The notes beneath the pieces were generated by a model. The model ran no database searches. It had not been told where the DNA came from and saw nothing but the letters and a program-made list of their open reading frames with translations. From contig NZ_LMMZ01000012.1 in assembly GCF_001422885.1 (NCBI RefSeq), forward strand, positions 250,388 through 314,387: DNA of 64,000 bases. Direction: 5' to 3'. Of this stretch, positions 61,102 to 64,000 are shown piece after piece; position 1 is the stretch's first letter; every line of letters starts with the position of its first letter. The stretch is from Methylobacterium sp. Leaf104. GTDB lineage: Bacteria; Pseudomonadota; Alphaproteobacteria; Rhizobiales; Beijerinckiaceae. A program made the translations under genes and the position numbers.

Positions 61102-61809
61102 ATGACCGCCACCCCCGCCAATCCCACGCCCACCGAGGCCCGCCTGTTCGCGGCCGGGCACGGCGTGCTGGTCTGCCGCTACCCGGTGGGCACCGACCTG
61201 CCGATCCCCCTCGCGGTCACGGAGCCGCCCGGCCTGAGCCTCCTGACCTGGGCCTTCACCGGCTTCGGCGGCCCCGAGCCCGATCCCGCCGGGCTCCTCG
61301 TCCTGCACGATGCGCGGGCGGCGCTGGCGGAGGGCGGTGCCCTGACCCTGGAGACGCATTTCCGCGATCAGGCGCTCGTCGGCCCGAGGCCCCGGCCCGT
61401 CGCGGAGCTGGCGCGGCCCGACCGCGCCGCCCTCGGCGCAGCGGTGCTGGCGGCCGTGACGCCGGACACGCTCGACGTCCTCGCGACGCTGTTCCCGCTG
61501 CTGGCGCCCGCCGTCGCCGACGCGGCGCTGCCGGAGGCGGCGCCGCGCCTCGGCCTCGCGGGCGACGATGCGGACCGCGCCACGCTCTCCGGCTCCACGG
61601 TGCCGAACTACCTGCTGCTGCGGGCCGGGACCAGCTGGAGCTGCGCCCGCGTGGCGGCGGCCGAGCTCCGCTTCGGCCCGGCCCCCGAGATCGGCCTCAC
61701 CCTGGCGCCGGCCTGGGGCAATCCCCGCGGCGCCACCGTGGAGACCGCGCTCCTTCTCGGCACGGGCCGCGTCACGCCGGCCGCCCTGCGCCGCGAGGGC
61801 GGCCGGTGA
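61102..61809 (+). CDS. Hypothetical protein, first gene of a glycan cluster
   Basis: 235-residue soluble protein, Ala/Leu/Pro-rich, starting MTATPANPTPTEARLFAAGH. I recognise no domain, signal peptide or membrane helix. Its stop overlaps the GTG start of the glycosyltransferase that follows (GTGA at 61806-61809), so it is co-translated with it and may be a partner in the same pathway. Confidence 0.6.
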   Translation: MTATPANPTPTEARLFAAGHGVLVCRYPVGTDLPIPLAVTEPPGLSLLTWAFTGFGGPEPDPAGLLVLHDARAALAEGGALTLETHFRDQALVGPRPRPVAELARPDRAALGAAVLAAVTPDTLDVLATLFPLLAPAVADAALPEAAPRLGLAGDDADRATLSGSTVPNYLLLRAGTSWSCARVAAAELRFGPAPEIGLTLAPAWGNPRGATVETALLLGTGRVTPAALRREGGR

Positions 61810-63659
61810 GCGGCCCCGCGATCCTCGTGGTGGCGCCGATGCCGGCCTTCCCGACCAGCGCCGGCAACCGGCGCCGGCTGCTCACCACCTGCGCCGCCCT
61901 GCAGCGCGGCGGCTACGCCGTCGACCTCGCCTATTACGCCCACGAGGACCAGATCTACCGCCGCTTCGGGCAGCACCCGCCCACCGACGAGGCCGCCGCG
62001 GCGGGCCTGTTCCGGCACACCTTCCGGATCGAGCCACGCGGGACCATCCCGCTCACCACCCGGGCGCGGTGCTTTCCCATCGACGCCTGGTGTCCCGAGG
62101 AGGTCGGGGCCTTCGTGGCCTGGTACGGGCAAGCCTATCCCGAGACCCGCGCGATCCTGATGAACTACGTGTTCCTGTCGCGGGCGCTGGAGGCGGCGCC
62201 CCCGGGCCTGCTGACGCTCATCGACACCCACGACCGCTTCGCCGACCGGCAGCGGCAGTACCGGCCGTTCCGGGCCGAGCCGAACTTCTTCTACACCGAC
62301 CGCCCCGGCGAGGCGGCGGGCCTCGCCCGGGCCGACATCGTGCTGGCGATCCAGTCCGAGGAGGCGGCCTATTTCCGGACGATCACCGACCGGCGCGTCC
62401 ACCTGCTGCCGCCGCGCTTTCCCGCGCGCCGGCCCTTCGCGGCCCCGGCCCGGGTGGAGCGGATCGGCTTCCTCGGGCACGGCAACGACCCGAACCTGTT
62501 CTCGATCCGGCGCTTCGCCGCCGCCTGGAGCACGGATTGGACCCCGGCCCGGCCCGAACTCGTGATCGCGGGCGAGATCGGCGACAGCCTCGGCCCGGCC
62601 GCGCGGCCCGGCGTGAAATTCGCCGGCTACGTGCCCGCGCTGGAGGATTTCTACGACGGCGTCGACCTCGTGGTGGCGCCGATCCTGATGGGCAGCGGCC
62701 TGAAGATGAAGGTCGCCGAGGCCCTGTCCTTCGGCAAGCCGGTCATCGGCACGGCCCTCGGCTTCGAGGGCTTCGACCCGGTGTGCCCGGACCACTGCCT
62801 TCGCGATGCCGAAGCGGTCAAGGATCGGGTGCTCGCCCTGGCCGCGGATCCGGCCGGTCTCGAGGCGCTCACCCGCGCCTGCACGGATCTATTTGCCGGC
62901 TACAACGAGCGCGCGGAGTGCGCGGAGACCGCTTTGCTGGCAATGCTTCCGGAACCCGGAACGGACCCTTCCCCCGCCGAAAATCCTTTGCCGGCGTCCG
63001 AGCCGATTCGCGTACGCACGCCCCTCGCGAGCGGATGCCTCACCTGCGAAACCTCCCTGCGGTCGAACCTGCGCGCGGATGACGACCTCGGGCTCCTGGT
63101 CGCCACCGAGCGCGTCGCCCCGCCGGGGAACGCCCCCTATACGCCCGTGCGCCGGCGCTGGTTCGCCAAGGCCGGGGACGGCGTGCCGGACGCTGGCCCG
63201 GAGGCCGGCCTGGCCGGGCTCCGCCTCGCCCTGTCGCCGGAATGGGTCCGCGACCGGCGCCTGCCCCCACCCCTCCGGGCGGATCTCGCGACCCGGTTCG
63301 CGCCCGTCGCGCCGGATTGGGAGGCGCAGGCGCGCCGCGTCGGCGCGACCCCGGAGGGGACGATCCTGGTTCTCACGTTGCCCCGTCACCTGGCATCCGG
63401 ACTCCACCCCAACGCCGCCTTCGAGATCGGCGCGCCGACGCGGGAACTCGCGCTCCGACGCGTCACCCTTTTGAATACCGGCCAGGGTCTAATGTATGCC
63501 ACGACCCGTGCGGACCTCCCAGGCGCACCGGCGGCCGTCACCTTCGCGGGCCTCGCGGCGCACGCGGAGGCGTCCACGATCCTGTTCCTGCACGACGACC
63601 TCATCGGCCGCATCACGGTCCTGGCCGACACCGCGCCGATCCCGGAGCCCCTGCCATGA
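61806..63659 (+). CDS. Glycosyltransferase (GT-B fold) with an extra unknown C-terminal domain
   Basis: 617-residue protein. Residues 1-390 form a GT-B fold: N-terminal AILVVAPMPAFPTSAGNRRR, and the nucleotide-sugar domain with GFLGHGNDPNLFSIRRF, then LVVAPILMGSGLKMKVAEAL and SFGKPVIGTALGFEGF. The last 200 residues (from about ETSLRSNLRADDDLGLLVAT) match nothing I know and look like a separate domain with beta-rich composition. GTG start and overlaps both neighbours (GTGA, ATGA), so the cluster is tightly coupled. Confidence 0.8.
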   Translation: MSGPAILVVAPMPAFPTSAGNRRRLLTTCAALQRGGYAVDLAYYAHEDQIYRRFGQHPPTDEAAAAGLFRHTFRIEPRGTIPLTTRARCFPIDAWCPEEVGAFVAWYGQAYPETRAILMNYVFLSRALEAAPPGLLTLIDTHDRFADRQRQYRPFRAEPNFFYTDRPGEAAGLARADIVLAIQSEEAAYFRTITDRRVHLLPPRFPARRPFAAPARVERIGFLGHGNDPNLFSIRRFAAAWSTDWTPARPELVIAGEIGDSLGPAARPGVKFAGYVPALEDFYDGVDLVVAPILMGSGLKMKVAEALSFGKPVIGTALGFEGFDPVCPDHCLRDAEAVKDRVLALAADPAGLEALTRACTDLFAGYNERAECAETALLAMLPEPGTDPSPAENPLPASEPIRVRTPLASGCLTCETSLRSNLRADDDLGLLVATERVAPPGNAPYTPVRRRWFAKAGDGVPDAGPEAGLAGLRLALSPEWVRDRRLPPPLRADLATRFAPVAPDWEAQARRVGATPEGTILVLTLPRHLASGLHPNAAFEIGAPTRELALRRVTLLNTGQGLMYATTRADLPGAPAAVTFAGLAAHAEASTILFLHDDLIGRITVLADTAPIPEPLP

Positions 63660-64000
63660 TGGCGGCCCCCGACATCCTCGACGCCCCCGCGGGCCGGAAG
63701 GCCGCCCTGGTCGAGGCCGCCCTGATCTGGAACGCGTTGTTTCTCAACGACATCCGCATCGCGTTCCGGGCGGAAGCCGAGCCCCTGATCTCCGTCGTGA
63801 TCGTCGCGCGCGGCGCCCGGCACCTCCTCGCCTGGACCCTGGCCAAGCTCGCCGGGCAGCAGGCCTTCGCCGGGCCGTCCTTCGAGGTGATCCTGGTCGA
63901 CAACGCCTCCGATGCCGAGACCCGGACGCTCTTCGGGCGGCTCGACGGCGCCCGGATCCTCCTCAACCCGGAGAACACCGGCTTCGGCCCCGCCTGCAAC
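63656..64000 (+). CDS. Glycosyltransferase family 2 (3' end beyond window)
   Basis: The first 115 residues of a GT-A enzyme. After about 45 residues comes PLISVVIVARGARHLLAWTL, then FEVILVDNASDAETRTLFGR (nucleotide-binding Asp), and ILLNPENTGFGPACN. These are the family's core motifs. It overlaps the upstream glycosyltransferase by ATGA at 63656-63659. The DxD motif and acceptor region lie beyond base 64000. Confidence 0.85.
   Translation, partial: MMAAPDILDAPAGRKAALVEAALIWNALFLNDIRIAFRAEAEPLISVVIVARGARHLLAWTLAKLAGQQAFAGPSFEVILVDNASDAETRTLFGRLDGARILLNPENTGFGPACN

Overview
This window is a strongly GC-rich chromosomal segment from an alphaproteobacterium. The best fit is the Hyphomicrobiales, and probably a Methylobacterium/Methylorubrum-type organism. 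The evidence is the mdh-sucC-sucD-sucA-sucB-lpdA order, the DUF3572 / divK-pleD arrangement, a methyltransferase divergent from gloB, many degenerate small secreted proteins, and the codon usage. The genus is an inference, because no rRNA or species marker is present. I saw no tRNA, rRNA, CRISPR array, insertion sequence or prophage.

Layout. 0-1.3 kb: a LysR regulator (cut by the left edge) divergent from a PACE-family efflux pump, with a striking nested dyad between them. 1.4-9 kb: a second LysR regulator divergent from a peptide-type ABC operon (binding protein, two permeases, M20 peptidase, fused two-domain ATPase). 9-17 kb: single genes, including a LuxR-type regulator, a sorbosone-dehydrogenase-like beta-propeller, an orphan TAXI binding protein, an SRPBCC protein, a membrane diguanylate cyclase, a PsiF-like peptide, a thiamine-binding-type protein and a secreted phospholipase A2-like protein. 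17.3-26.6 kb: the TCA-cycle operon mdh-sucCDAB-lpdA on the minus strand. 26.8-34.6 kb: housekeeping genes (tetR-type regulator, gloB, methyltransferase, marC, dapB, gpmA, alkB, a secreted duplicated protein, grpE). 34.7-42 kb: glnD, a repeat-containing secreted protein, rpiA, a DUF2059 protein, pleD and divK (cell-cycle signalling) and a DUF3572 gene. 42-48 kb: doxX, an ETFB-lysine-methyltransferase-like gene, a half-size glycosyltransferase, topoisomerase IB, a membrane-anchored SDR, and cydA with no cydB. 48-54 kb: two signalling proteins with degenerate receiver domains, then a run of small lineage-specific proteins, then crcB with a half-size EamA transporter. 54-60.9 kb: a DUF2778 (Tlde1-like) L,D-transpeptidase-fold protein, a three-subunit molybdenum hydroxylase operon of PaoABC type, and a second M20 dipeptidase. 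61-64 kb: the start of a glycan or surface-polysaccharide cluster with stop/start-overlapping genes, running off the right edge.

How the genes work together. The suc operon provides the lower TCA cycle (2-oxoglutarate to succinate) plus malate oxidation. PleD, DivK and two further GGDEF proteins point to cell-cycle and cyclic-di-GMP control. GlnD is the nitrogen sensor. The ABC-M20 operon looks like import plus intracellular hydrolysis of a peptide or acyl-amino acid.

I did not find a convincing wholly new multi-gene system. The signals most worth following are small-scale: the 13-nt tandem-repeat leader before the M20 dipeptidase, the triple 19-bp repeat that overlaps the end of dapB, a REPIN-like inverted repeat doublet before grpE, the nested dyad between the LysR and PACE genes, orphan CydA, and the phospho-acceptor-less receiver/GGDEF protein.
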